From contig NZ_JAVIKH010000001.1 of NCBI RefSeq assembly GCF_033962415.1, positions 248,001 through 312,000 of the forward strand: a stretch of DNA of 64,000 nucleotides, given 5' to 3'. The DNA is from Candidatus Cetobacterium colombiensis (GTDB lineage Bacteria; Fusobacteriota; Fusobacteriia; Fusobacteriales; Fusobacteriaceae). Shown piece by piece: positions 51,765 to 60,166 of this stretch. The notes beneath the pieces are model-generated. The model made no database searches. It saw only the letters and a program-made list of their open reading frames with translations, and was not told the origin of the DNA. The translations under genes were made by a program, and so were the position numbers. Positions within the stretch are counted from its first letter, which is position 1, and each line of letters starts with the position of its first letter.

Positions 51765-54038
51765 ATGAATACTTTAGAAATACAAAATATAAAATCTCAT
51801 TTTTCAAATGTTTTAAATCACTACAATAATTTAAAAAGAAAATTTGTAGAAACTAGCAGTGAACTTGAATCTTTAAATATTCAACTTATTGAATTAAAAA
51901 ATAAAATTAATACATTAAATATGGAATCTTCTATAATATACTTCTTTGAGATTAAAGAAATTCTTTCATCTGTTGAAAAAAATATCTTTGACTTAGACGG
52001 AGAAATAGATAATCCAAACCCACCTGTTGAACCAGAGGTTATTTTACCTACTATTCAAACAGTTCAATTATCTATTAATAACAAAATCGCTTCTGTTATT
52101 TCAACTGGAATATCAGATATTCAAAATAGAATAACTCAAGTTACATACATTTTAAAAACTAACGTTAGAAATGTTATTGAACAAAAAACTACTACTTCTC
52201 TTACAGAAACTGTTTCATTTAATACTGTTTTAACTCCAGGAGACTACATTGTTGAAGCAATTTTCTCTTACAGAGGAGCTCAATCTTTAGAGCAAATAAT
52301 TAAAATGTCTAACGTTGTAACTTTAGAAGAAGAGGAAATTATTCCGCCTCCACCTGGTGACAAAGTTGCTACATTAAAATTTACATCAACTCAATCATGG
52401 GATAATGGATTTAGCGGTTCTTTAGAACTTATTTCTCATACAAACGAAGATTTTGGTGGAAACTGGGAAATTAGTTTTGATTCTCCTGCTACAGGTCTTT
52501 CTCAATGGCAAATAAATGCTTCTAAATCTGGAAATAGAATCGCAATAACTTCTGGAAGTGATTGGTCTGGTGCAAAACACTTTAACTTAGGGCCAAAAGG
52601 AAGCTTTACAATTGATGGAATCAACGGAACAGGTGCTCCTTTTAATAAAAATATTGCTTCTAACGCTACATTAAACAATAAACCTGTTACATTAATTATA
52701 AACGGTGAAAATGTTGACGGAGGAACTAACCCTGAACCACCTCAACCACCTGTTGATCCAGAAACTCCAGTAGTAAACTTCCCAGAAAGGTTACCAATAA
52801 ATGGTGCAATTGATGTTGAAACAATTTATTTAAACGGAGATAAAACTCAACTACTAGGAACAGTTTCTATTCCAAACTCAAATATTCACAACGAGTACGC
52901 TATATATGTAAATGGATTTAAATCTTTAATTAAACCTGTTGAAATGACAAGAAGAGCATCTATGGTTAATGTTTCTTTACCTGTAAACTCTCTTCCATTA
53001 TTAACTGGAAACAACACTATTCAATTAGCATTTGCTGGAACTTCTTCAACAGCTGTTACATATTACCAAACAAATACTGTCAATATTGAAAAACAACCTG
53101 TAGCTGGATCTAAGAAAACTTTAGTTGGATATTGGTCATCTTGGGGAGGAAACGGTCCTACATCTTACATTGATTTAGAGGCTACTCCTGCTGAATATGA
53201 TACAATCGTTGTTTCTTTCATTGAAGCTCCTGATCACCTAACTCCTGTATTTGACCCAGAAGCAAGTAAGCAAGTTACAAAAGCTCAATTTAAAGAAAAA
53301 GTTGCTAGAATGAAAGCTAAAGGACACAATGTTATTATAGCTATCGGAGGACAAAATGGTGTATTCCATATAAAATCAGAATCTGATAAGCAAATTTTCA
53401 AAAATGGCGTTATAAATATAATCGAAGAATACGGATTCAATGGATTTGACATTGATTTAGAAGGACAAAGTGCTCAAAACGGAACTACATATGTTGTTGA
53501 CGCTATAAAAGAAATAATAGAATACTTCAGAGCTAAAGATCCTAACTTTATCTATTCAATGGCACCAGAAGTTGCATATCTAATAAGTACTGGATTTGGA
53601 ACTTTATATATTGATCTTATTAAAAAGACAAAACATTTAATCACAACTATCCACCCACAATATTATAATGCTCCTGGAACTGGAGTATATCCTTTTGATG
53701 GAAGTGGAGTTGTAATCGACTGTAAAAATCAAGCTAGATTCATCCCTGAATTCACAGAAGCATTAATCAAAGGGCATGATGGACCAGCTTGGGGAGGAGA
53801 ATATGCTCAACTATTCCCAATCGGACCTATTCCTCAAGAGATTTTAGCTATTGGATTACCTTCTGGAGTTGGAGCTGCTGGTACTGGAGCTATCAACGAC
53901 ATGAACGTATTTGTTGAAGCTTGGAGAGAACTTCAAAGAAAAGGATACGATGTTAAAGGATTTATGACATGGAGTATCGACTGGGATGCTTATCATAATT
54001 GGCAGTTTAAAAACGCTGTAGCACCTCTTATTAAATAG
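51765..54038 (+). CDS. GH18 chitinase C with CBM2-like domain
   Basis: 757 residues. A coiled N-terminal segment (1-80) ends FFEIKEILSSVEKNIFDLDG, clearly related to chitinase B. One shared beta module (about 92-190), a PPPP linker, a CBM2-like domain (about 200-315, SWDNGFSGSLEL and GGNWEISFD), a Pro linker, a further beta region (about 345-445) and a GH18 barrel (450-757) follow. AIGGQNG and the catalytic FDIDLE (Asp562, Asp564, Glu566) are intact. AAGGAG precedes the ATG by five bases; a GTG two codons earlier overlaps that site. No signal peptide. It follows chitinase B by 21 bases. Confidence 0.88.
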   Translation: MNTLEIQNIKSHFSNVLNHYNNLKRKFVETSSELESLNIQLIELKNKINTLNMESSIIYFFEIKEILSSVEKNIFDLDGEIDNPNPPVEPEVILPTIQTVQLSINNKIASVISTGISDIQNRITQVTYILKTNVRNVIEQKTTTSLTETVSFNTVLTPGDYIVEAIFSYRGAQSLEQIIKMSNVVTLEEEEIIPPPPGDKVATLKFTSTQSWDNGFSGSLELISHTNEDFGGNWEISFDSPATGLSQWQINASKSGNRIAITSGSDWSGAKHFNLGPKGSFTIDGINGTGAPFNKNIASNATLNNKPVTLIINGENVDGGTNPEPPQPPVDPETPVVNFPERLPINGAIDVETIYLNGDKTQLLGTVSIPNSNIHNEYAIYVNGFKSLIKPVEMTRRASMVNVSLPVNSLPLLTGNNTIQLAFAGTSSTAVTYYQTNTVNIEKQPVAGSKKTLVGYWSSWGGNGPTSYIDLEATPAEYDTIVVSFIEAPDHLTPVFDPEASKQVTKAQFKEKVARMKAKGHNVIIAIGGQNGVFHIKSESDKQIFKNGVINIIEEYGFNGFDIDLEGQSAQNGTTYVVDAIKEIIEYFRAKDPNFIYSMAPEVAYLISTGFGTLYIDLIKKTKHLITTIHPQYYNAPGTGVYPFDGSGVVIDCKNQARFIPEFTEALIKGHDGPAWGGEYAQLFPIGPIPQEILAIGLPSGVGAAGTGAINDMNVFVEAWRELQRKGYDVKGFMTWSIDWDAYHNWQFKNAVAPLIK

Positions 54039-54045
54039 TGATTTT

Positions 54046-55059
54046 ATGAAGAAAGTTAGAATTTTATCCATTGATGGCGGAGGAGTAAAAGGTGTTATTC
54101 CAGCTGTGATTTGTGAATACTTAGAATCTGAAATTTCAAAAAAGGTAAATAGAAAAGTATTTCTTCATGAATATTTTGATTTTATAGTTGGAACAAGTAC
54201 TGGAGGAATATTAGGTGCTTTATACACTTCACCTAAATATCACAGTGCACAAGAAGTTCTAGAGCTTTATAAAAATTGTGCGGATAAAATTTTTAAAAAA
54301 AATATCATTCGGAGGATTTCATCATTTGGTGGAATCCTTCGACCTAGATATTCTACAAAAGCTTTAGAAGAACTTGCCAACTCTTTATTTGGAGATATTC
54401 ACTTAAGTCAAACTTTAAAACCATTTATGACAACTTCTTATGATCTAATTAGAGCCAAAGAAATTTTTTTTGATAGTATTAACGCTAAGAAAAAGCCTAT
54501 CAAAAATTTCAAATTAAAGGATATTGTTATAGCCACTTCTTCTGCTCCTGTATATTTCAATGCAAAAAAATTAATTTCATTAAATAACGATATTTATAAT
54601 TGTATTGATGGTGGTATTTTTGCCAACAATCCTGCACTTATAGCATATGCTGAAGCTAGAAATATTAACTTTAAAAAAAATTTAGATTTTAATAAACCTT
54701 CTTTTCCAGAAGCAGACTATATGATTCTCGTTTCTATTGGAACAGGAAAAAAAGATGGTTACAAAAGCTACGAGCATTTAAAAACTAAAGGAGGAGCTAA
54801 GTGGATTATTCCAATTATTGATATTTTATTTTCTGCACAATCAAATACAGACAATTTTATTTTAAAAAAAATTTTTGATTCTTCAAAAAATAAATGGAAT
54901 TACTATAGACTAAATCCACGTTTATATAAATCTTCACTTGATTTAGATAATAAATCCAAAGAAAATATTCAAAATCTTTTTTCTGATGCACAAGAATTTA
55001 TAAAAAGCAACAAAGATAAATTAGATGATATAGTTTTACAACTTATTGAAAATCATTAA
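54046..55059 (+). CDS. patatin-like phospholipase
   Basis: A 337-residue lipid acyl hydrolase. The oxyanion loop DGGGVKG (residues 10-16), the nucleophile Ser51 in GTSTGG and Asp188 in CIDGGIFANNP form the patatin catalytic set. No signal peptide or membrane anchor. The start lies seven bases after the chitinase C stop with no convincing ribosome site, so translation is likely coupled. Patatins cleave phospholipids or neutral lipids; some are secreted effectors and some act in phage defence. Coupling to the chitinases favours a role with them. Confidence 0.88.
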   Translation: MKKVRILSIDGGGVKGVIPAVICEYLESEISKKVNRKVFLHEYFDFIVGTSTGGILGALYTSPKYHSAQEVLELYKNCADKIFKKNIIRRISSFGGILRPRYSTKALEELANSLFGDIHLSQTLKPFMTTSYDLIRAKEIFFDSINAKKKPIKNFKLKDIVIATSSAPVYFNAKKLISLNNDIYNCIDGGIFANNPALIAYAEARNINFKKNLDFNKPSFPEADYMILVSIGTGKKDGYKSYEHLKTKGGAKWIIPIIDILFSAQSNTDNFILKKIFDSSKNKWNYYRLNPRLYKSSLDLDNKSKENIQNLFSDAQEFIKSNKDKLDDIVLQLIENH

Positions 55060-55087
55060 AGGTTATAGTTTTTATAACCTTTTTTAA
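55058..55087 (+). terminator. terminator of the chitinase/patatin operon
   Basis: A 10-bp stem AAAGGTTATA/TATAACCTTT with a 5-base loop and a T run after it. Confidence 0.85.
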
Positions 55088-55116
55088 TTTTTTTAATTTT
55101 TACAAAAAATAAAAAA

Positions 55117-55133
55117 AACTCCACAAAGGAGTT
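55117..55133 (-). terminator. terminator of the three-tRNA operon
   Basis: A 6-bp stem AACTCC/GGAGTT followed on the minus strand by a long T run. Confidence 0.7.
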
Positions 55134-55223
55134 AAATTCTAAATGGTGCCTAGAAAAGGATTCGAACCTTCGACCGCTCGGGTATGAACCGAGTGCTCTA
55201 GCCAACTGAGCTATCTAGGCAAA
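55134..55223 (-). repeat. 90-bp direct repeat, right copy (tRNA-Met)
   Basis: Identical to 42663-42752 and in the same orientation. The two copies enclose about 12.4 kb including glmS, marC and the chitinase locus. Confidence 0.85.
55144..55220 (-). tRNA. tRNA-Met (CAT), second copy
   Basis: Base-for-base identical to 42673-42749, including encoded CCA and the loop TTCATAC. Confidence 0.92.
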
Positions 55224-55228
55224 ATAAA

Positions 55229-55304
55229 TGGCAGGTCAAGAGGGACTCGAACCCCCAACCCTCGGTTTTGGAGACCGATGCTCTACCAATTGAGCCATTG
55301 ACCT
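55229..55304 (-). tRNA. tRNA-Trp (CCA)
   Basis: A 76-base gene with AGGTCAA/TTGACCT acceptor stem, TCGGT/ACCGA anticodon stem, loop CTCCAAA and encoded CCA. Confidence 0.94.
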
Positions 55305-55307
55305 GCA

Positions 55308-55384
55308 TGGTCGGAATAGCAAGATTCGAACTTGCGGCCCCCTGCTCCCAAGGCAGGTGCGCTACCGGACTGCGCTATATTCCG
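55308..55384 (-). tRNA. tRNA-Pro (TGG)
   Basis: A 77-base gene with CGGAATA/TATTCCG acceptor stem, CCTGC/GCAGG anticodon stem, loop CTTGGGA and encoded CCA. First gene of this tRNA operon. Confidence 0.94.
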
Positions 55385-55423
55385 AACTAATTTCTTTCGT
55401 AGCTGGTTGCTTGCTACATAATT

Positions 55424-55452
55424 ATAGTATCATAATTTCTTATTTATGTCAA
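55424..55452 (-). promoter_or_regulatory. promoter of the three-tRNA operon
   Basis: Minus-strand perfect TTGACA (55447-55452), 17-base spacer, TACTAT (55424-55429). Confidence 0.85.
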
Positions 55453-55461
55453 CAAACTTTT

Positions 55462-55491
55462 TTGTTTTTTTTGTTTTTTTTATGATATAAT
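55462..55491 (+). promoter_or_regulatory. promoter of the exonuclease III gene
   Basis: TTGTTT (55462-55467), 18-base spacer, perfect TATAAT (55486-55491) with a TGA extension. Confidence 0.7.
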
Positions 55492-55535
55492 CTATTATTG
55501 AATAGTTTCAATATGTTTTCACTAGGAGGTTTATT

Positions 55536-56300
55536 ATGAAAAAATTAATTTCGTGGAATGTTAATGGTTTTAGAGCTGTTCTCCAAAAGAATTTTTTAGA
55601 TTATTTTAACAAGGCTAACCCTGATGTTATTTGCCTTCAAGAGATAAAGTTACAAGAAGGGCAAACTGACTTTAACCCTGATGGATATAATTGCTACTGG
55701 AATTATGCAGAAAAAAAGGGGTACTCTGGAACTGCTATCTTTACTAAAGAAAAACCTATTTCAGTTATGTATGATATGGGAATTGAAGGTCATGATAAAG
55801 AAGGACGTATTATCACTTTAGAATTTAATGATTTTCATCTTGTAAATGTATATACACCTAACTCTCAATCTCAATTAGCAAGATTAGATTATAGAATGAA
55901 TTGGGAAAATGATTTTAGAAAATTTCTTTTAGAACTTAATTCTAAAAAACCTGTTATTCTTTGTGGTGATTTAAATGTGGCTCATACAGAAATTGATTTA
56001 AAAAATCCAAATTCAAATAAAAATAATGCCGGTTTTACAATTCAAGAAAGAGAAAAATTCACTGAGCTTTTAAATAGTGGATTTGTTGACAGCTTTAGAT
56101 ATTTACACCCTGATACTTTAGATGCCTATTCATGGTGGTCATATAGATTTAGTGCTCGAAAAAATAATGCTGGATGGAGAATCGATTATTTCGTAGTTTC
56201 TGATAAAATTAAAAATAAAATTGTTGAAGCAAATATACATAATGAAGTTTTAGGATCTGACCATTGTCCTGTGGAACTTATAATAAAAGAACTCTCTTAA
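55536..56300 (+). CDS. xth: exodeoxyribonuclease III
   Basis: A 254-residue AP endonuclease/3'-5' exonuclease of the endonuclease-exonuclease-phosphatase fold. ISWNVNGFRAVL, LQEIK with metal-binding Glu36, CGDLNVAH, AGWRIDYFVVS and GSDHCPVEL cover all conserved motifs. It cuts DNA at abasic sites during base excision repair. Normal length for ExoA/XthA. AGGAGG lies eight bases upstream and a terminator follows. Confidence 0.95.
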   Translation: MKKLISWNVNGFRAVLQKNFLDYFNKANPDVICLQEIKLQEGQTDFNPDGYNCYWNYAEKKGYSGTAIFTKEKPISVMYDMGIEGHDKEGRIITLEFNDFHLVNVYTPNSQSQLARLDYRMNWENDFRKFLLELNSKKPVILCGDLNVAHTEIDLKNPNSNKNNAGFTIQEREKFTELLNSGFVDSFRYLHPDTLDAYSWWSYRFSARKNNAGWRIDYFVVSDKIKNKIVEANIHNEVLGSDHCPVELIIKELS

Positions 56301-56316
56301 TAGAGAGTTCTTTTTA
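56285..56316 (+). terminator. terminator of the exonuclease III gene
   Basis: A 12-bp stem AAAAGAACTCTC/GAGAGTTCTTTT with a T run. Confidence 0.85.
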
Positions 56317-56455
56317 TTTCATTTTATTTTTTTAAAGGAATGTTATTTTTTTTTTGTAAATCATAATACAAATAAAAAAATATTTATAAAAATAATATTC
56401 AGGTGGTGTTATAATTTTTAGCATTACCTGTTTTTATTAATAAAGGGGGTAAAAT

Positions 56456-57739
56456 ATGTTCTACAGTTCTTACGAAAAAAATAAATTTCTTATTACAATA
56501 GAAGGTATGAGCGCTAATATGCTTTCTTTAGGAATCCAAGGTTTCGCTTTAACAGCTTTAGCTTTATACTTTAAATGTGAACCATTTTGGATTTCCCTTA
56601 TAACAACATTACCTTTAGGACTTCAACTACTACAAATTTTCTTAGGAAAATATTACTCTCTTTTTAAAACTAAGAAAAAAGCTTTACTTTTCAGTGCTGC
56701 AGCTGCAAGAATTCCAATGTGCTTTTTATTTTTTATTGTTCTTTTTGATAAGATAGATTATAGATATTTAGTTGGAATAGTATTTGTTTACTCTTTTTTT
56801 TCCGCTTTTCTAAGTGGAATTTGGACAAGCTCAGTTGGAGATATTATAAAAAAAGAAGATAGAGGACGTTTTTTTTCCAAGCGTTTTACTCTTATCTCAA
56901 TTTCAACTATTGCCTTTTCTTATATTGTTTCAAATGCATTAAATTATAGGCCTGGTAAAACTAGTATTCTTATTTTAACCCTTATAATAGCTATATCTGC
57001 TATAACCACTTTGATTTTACTTTATTTTCATGACATTCCAAATTTTCAAGAAGACAAAAAAGAATTTTCTATTGCAAAACCACTAAAAGATCCCAATTTT
57101 TTTAATTTTTTAACATTTATTGCTATGTGGAATTTTTCCATTGAATTTACAAAACCATATTTTTACTATTTTGCAGTTGTTGATTTAAATGCTCCTTATA
57201 GTATTTTAGGACTTTCTTCTTCTTTAACTGCTATTTTATCAATTGGAGCATTCTTTGTATATGGAAAACTAGTAGAGAGAATCGGTTATAAAAAATTACT
57301 TTCCTTTGGAATTGGTGTTACTAGTTATGTTGTTGTATTTTATTTTTTAATGACAAAAGAAACTGTTAATAGCTTAATTATGTTAGATGCTATCGGAACT
57401 GCTATTGGCTGGTCTGCTATAAATTTATCTTTATTTAGTTTGCTTTTAGAGCTTTCTTCTCCTGATAGAGATTCATATACTGCCGCATATTCCTTGGCAG
57501 TGGGTGTTTTAGGATTAACTGGTGCACTTTTAGGTGGATATTTAGCTAATTTTTTAAATGGAAAAACAATTTTAATATTCGGTGACAGTTATGCAGGATT
57601 AAAACTTATGTTTTTTATTAGTTTATTTTTAAGATTTTATTGTATGCTACTTTTAACCAAGGTTCGAGCTTATCAAAAAAATCTTTATTATCCTGGATTA
57701 TATCCTTCTCTTATTTATTTATTAAGAAATAAACGTTAA
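56456..57739 (+). CDS. MFS transporter
   Basis: A 427-residue membrane protein with about 12 hydrophobic segments. Loop two to three carries a charged stretch, and IKKEDRGRFFSKRFTLIS in the middle of the first half resembles the R-G-R/K loop of MFS permeases. The second half starts at FFNFLTFIAMWNFSIEFT. No substrate can be read. GGGGG precedes the ATG. It stands alone with a strong terminator. Confidence 0.8.
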   Translation: MFYSSYEKNKFLITIEGMSANMLSLGIQGFALTALALYFKCEPFWISLITTLPLGLQLLQIFLGKYYSLFKTKKKALLFSAAAARIPMCFLFFIVLFDKIDYRYLVGIVFVYSFFSAFLSGIWTSSVGDIIKKEDRGRFFSKRFTLISISTIAFSYIVSNALNYRPGKTSILILTLIIAISAITTLILLYFHDIPNFQEDKKEFSIAKPLKDPNFFNFLTFIAMWNFSIEFTKPYFYYFAVVDLNAPYSILGLSSSLTAILSIGAFFVYGKLVERIGYKKLLSFGIGVTSYVVVFYFLMTKETVNSLIMLDAIGTAIGWSAINLSLFSLLLELSSPDRDSYTAAYSLAVGVLGLTGALLGGYLANFLNGKTILIFGDSYAGLKLMFFISLFLRFYCMLLLTKVRAYQKNLYYPGLYPSLIYLLRNKR

Positions 57740-57745
57740 TAAGAT

Positions 57746-57784
57746 AAAAACCTATTAGAATTATTAGTTCTAATAGGTTTTTTT
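57746..57784. terminator. bidirectional terminator
   Basis: A 15-bp stem AAAAACCTATTAGAA/TTCTAATAGGTTTTT with a T run, between convergent genes. Confidence 0.85.
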
Positions 57785-57789
57785 GTTTA

Positions 57790-58425
57790 TTATTTATTAT
57801 TATTTAAGCAAAACTCTTCAAAATGAGGAAGAGTTAAACACCAATCACAAAATGATCCCCAATCCTCTTTCAGCTTATGATATCTTCTTTGAAGATATAT
57901 TGTTTTTAATTGTAAATATGAAGTTGTTACTCTCATAGTTTGCTCTAATCCCATAGGACAGTTTGAAATTATTTTCATATAGATTTCATATTTTGTATAT
58001 ACTTTTCCTTCAACTTCAACATCTTTTTGATCTTTTTCAAATGAATTAAAAACTTCAACCCATTTATTTAAATTTTCAATAACAACATCATCTACGTACT
58101 CATTACAAGATTTTTTTAAATCCATTTTTGTTAATCTATGCATTTTAGATGTTGATGAAACTATATCTGCAAAATGATATCTTTGAAATTGTGGAGTCCA
58201 ATAGTTTGGATAAGTTATATCAAATTGAACTATTATTCCCTTTAAAAAGTTATCATGACCTGTTCCTGTTGGAACATTTCCTAATTTACCAGCTCTTTTA
58301 AAATCTTTTTCCTCTAAGTTTGGAGTTTCATCCCACTCCTCTATCGAGTCAGCTACCATTGGATATCCGCTAGCTATTAAACTTTCTTCTAAGCCATATA
58401 CTCTATCATTAAATATTTTAAGCAC
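57790..58425 (-). CDS. conserved protein, remotely ThyX-like
   Basis: A 211-residue protein. Conserved-looking segments are GTGHDNFLKGIIVQFDITYP, QRYHFADIVSSTSKMHRLTK and RVTTSYLQLKTIYLQRRYHK. I recall this pattern from clostridial and phage proteins that are sometimes annotated as related to flavin-dependent thymidylate synthase; the true ThyX motif RHR-x7-S is not visible. The start is GTG, six bases after GGAGG; an ATG at the same place is in another frame. Function unknown. Confidence 0.6.
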   Translation of the reverse strand: MLKIFNDRVYGLEESLIASGYPMVADSIEEWDETPNLEEKDFKRAGKLGNVPTGTGHDNFLKGIIVQFDITYPNYWTPQFQRYHFADIVSSTSKMHRLTKMDLKKSCNEYVDDVVIENLNKWVEVFNSFEKDQKDVEVEGKVYTKYEIYMKIISNCPMGLEQTMRVTTSYLQLKTIYLQRRYHKLKEDWGSFCDWCLTLPHFEEFCLNNNK

Positions 58426-58478
58426 GACATACCTCCATAAATTTTTCTTTATAGATTATATCATACTTTCTATTTTAA

Positions 58479-58673
58479 TTAAACTTCTTTTATATTTAAC
58501 CATTCTATATGATCATTTTTTCTTTTTACCTCTTCAATTGCCTTATCTCTTGCTTCACCTTCTTTTATTTCTTCATCAATTTTTTTTAACTCCATTAAAA
58601 GTTTGTGAAGCTCTTCTGTTTTTTCTTCTTTTAATTTTTCTTCTACTTTTAAAATAGTTTGCTTTAATTTCAT
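58479..58673 (-). CDS. small coiled-coil protein
   Basis: A 64-residue, Lys/Glu-rich helical protein (KVEEKLKEEKTEELHKLLME) with no known domain. AGGAGG lies nine bases before this ATG; the GTG three codons earlier overlaps the site and is rejected. It lies between the ThyX-like and gltS genes on the same strand. Function unknown. Confidence 0.6.
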   Translation of the reverse strand: MKLKQTILKVEEKLKEEKTEELHKLLMELKKIDEEIKEGEARDKAIEEVKRKNDHIEWLNIKEV

Positions 58674-58752
58674 AAAATCCACCTCCTAATTTCTTATCTT
58701 ATTTCTTCTTAATTTTTTTAAAATTCCTTTAATTTTATAGGAGGTGTTTTTA

Positions 58753-59940
58753 TTAGTGTAAAATATTCATAAATAAAGTAATTATTCCTGCATTGAAGAA
58801 GTCTATAAAAAGACCTCCTACTATTGGAATAACGAAAAATGCTTTTGGTGAAGGAAAATATTTAGCTGTTAAAGCTTCCATATTAGCTAATGCTTTTGGT
58901 GTTGTTCCAAATCCACATCCACAGTGACCACTAGTCATAACAACCGCATCATAGTCCTTACCTGTTAACCTAAATGTTATAAAATATGCAAATGCACCTA
59001 TTAAAACAGTTTGAGCAACTAACATAATTATTAATGGCAGTGCTAATCCTTGCAATTCCCAGAGTTTAAAGCTCATCAGTGTCATTGATAGAAAAATTGT
59101 CAATGTAAATCCACCTATTATATTTATTATATCTAAATGCACTTCATATGCTCCTGTAAAATCAGATATGTTTCTTATTACTGCCGCTGCAAACATTGCA
59201 CCTATATAAGATGGTAAAACAATACCTGCTTGAGATAAAAAATTCGATATTAAACTTCCTATACCCATAGCCATTATTATTTGAAATGAAGCTGTAGAAA
59301 CATGTTTTGGATCTAGTGGTGTCTTTTTACTTTCATCAGCATCATAGGATTCATTTTGATTTCTTTTTTCTAAAAGATTATGTTTTTTTATCAATCTATT
59401 TGCCACAGGTCCAGATATTAAACTTCCCATAATTAGTGCATATGTTGCTGTAGCCATCGCTACTACAGTTGCCCCTTCAGCACCATAACTTTCTAATATA
59501 GGAGCAAAAGCCCCTGCTGTTCCTGGCCCACCTGTTGTTGACATTGATCCTGTTGCTAATCCTATCAAAGGATTTAAATTTAAAATTTGGGCTAATCCAA
59601 CTCCTAAAATATTTTGTGATATAGCTAAGGCCACTGAAGCTAATAAAAACATAAACACTGGCATTCCAGCTTTTTTCAATAATTTTAAACTAGCTGAATA
59701 TCCAACTGTAGTAAAAAATGCAATCATAAATATGCTTCTTAAAGAATCTTCAAATATAAAATTAAACATTCCTGTTTTATATCCAATAAATGTTAGTATA
59801 GAAAAAACTGTTCCTCCGGTTACAGATTCTGGAATACAATTTTCTTTTAAAAATTTAAAAGTGTTGTTAAAAAATTTTCCTATATACAGTACAATAACTG
59901 CCATTGCTATAGTTTGAATTGTCGATAATTCAATTGTCAT
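58753..59940 (-). CDS. gltS: sodium/glutamate symporter
   Basis: A 395-residue membrane protein of the ESS (GltS) family with about ten hydrophobic segments. CIPESVTGGTVFSILTFIGY, STTGGPGTAGAFAPILESYG and SGHCGCGFGTTPKALANM are the duplicated pore-loop signatures. It takes up glutamate with Na+. A minus-strand TATAAT at 59985-59990 with TGC extension is the likely promoter. A 9-bp inverted repeat (60030-60053) lies further upstream. Confidence 0.95.
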   Translation of the reverse strand: MTIELSTIQTIAMAVIVLYIGKFFNNTFKFLKENCIPESVTGGTVFSILTFIGYKTGMFNFIFEDSLRSIFMIAFFTTVGYSASLKLLKKAGMPVFMFLLASVALAISQNILGVGLAQILNLNPLIGLATGSMSTTGGPGTAGAFAPILESYGAEGATVVAMATATYALIMGSLISGPVANRLIKKHNLLEKRNQNESYDADESKKTPLDPKHVSTASFQIIMAMGIGSLISNFLSQAGIVLPSYIGAMFAAAVIRNISDFTGAYEVHLDIINIIGGFTLTIFLSMTLMSFKLWELQGLALPLIIMLVAQTVLIGAFAYFITFRLTGKDYDAVVMTSGHCGCGFGTTPKALANMEALTAKYFPSPKAFFVIPIVGGLFIDFFNAGIITLFMNILH

Positions 59941-60029
59941 ATTAATACCTCCTAATATTGTTTATAAAGTGTGTGTGTTTTTCGATTATAGCACTTTGCA
60001 ATTGTTTTTTGAAATAGAATATATAAATC

Positions 60030-60053
60030 GATTAAATAATCATTTATTTAATC
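60030..60053. promoter_or_regulatory. inverted repeat upstream of gltS
   Basis: GATTAAATA (60030-60038) and TATTTAATC (60045-60053), six-base spacer. It lies about 40 bases upstream of the gltS -10 element, where an activator could bind. Confidence 0.35.
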
Positions 60054-60133
60054 CATTGATACATACTCAAAATTAATAATAAAAAATAAACATATTATTT
60101 AATTATACTATTTTTTCTAAAAAATGCCAAATA

Positions 60134-60161
60134 AAAAACCAAAGCGATAACTTTGGTTTTT
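60134..60161 (-). terminator. terminator of the nucleoside hydrolase gene
   Basis: An 11-bp stem AAAAACCAAAG/CTTTGGTTTTT with a 6-base loop; the minus strand continues with T residues. Confidence 0.85.
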
Positions 60162-60166
60162 AGTTT

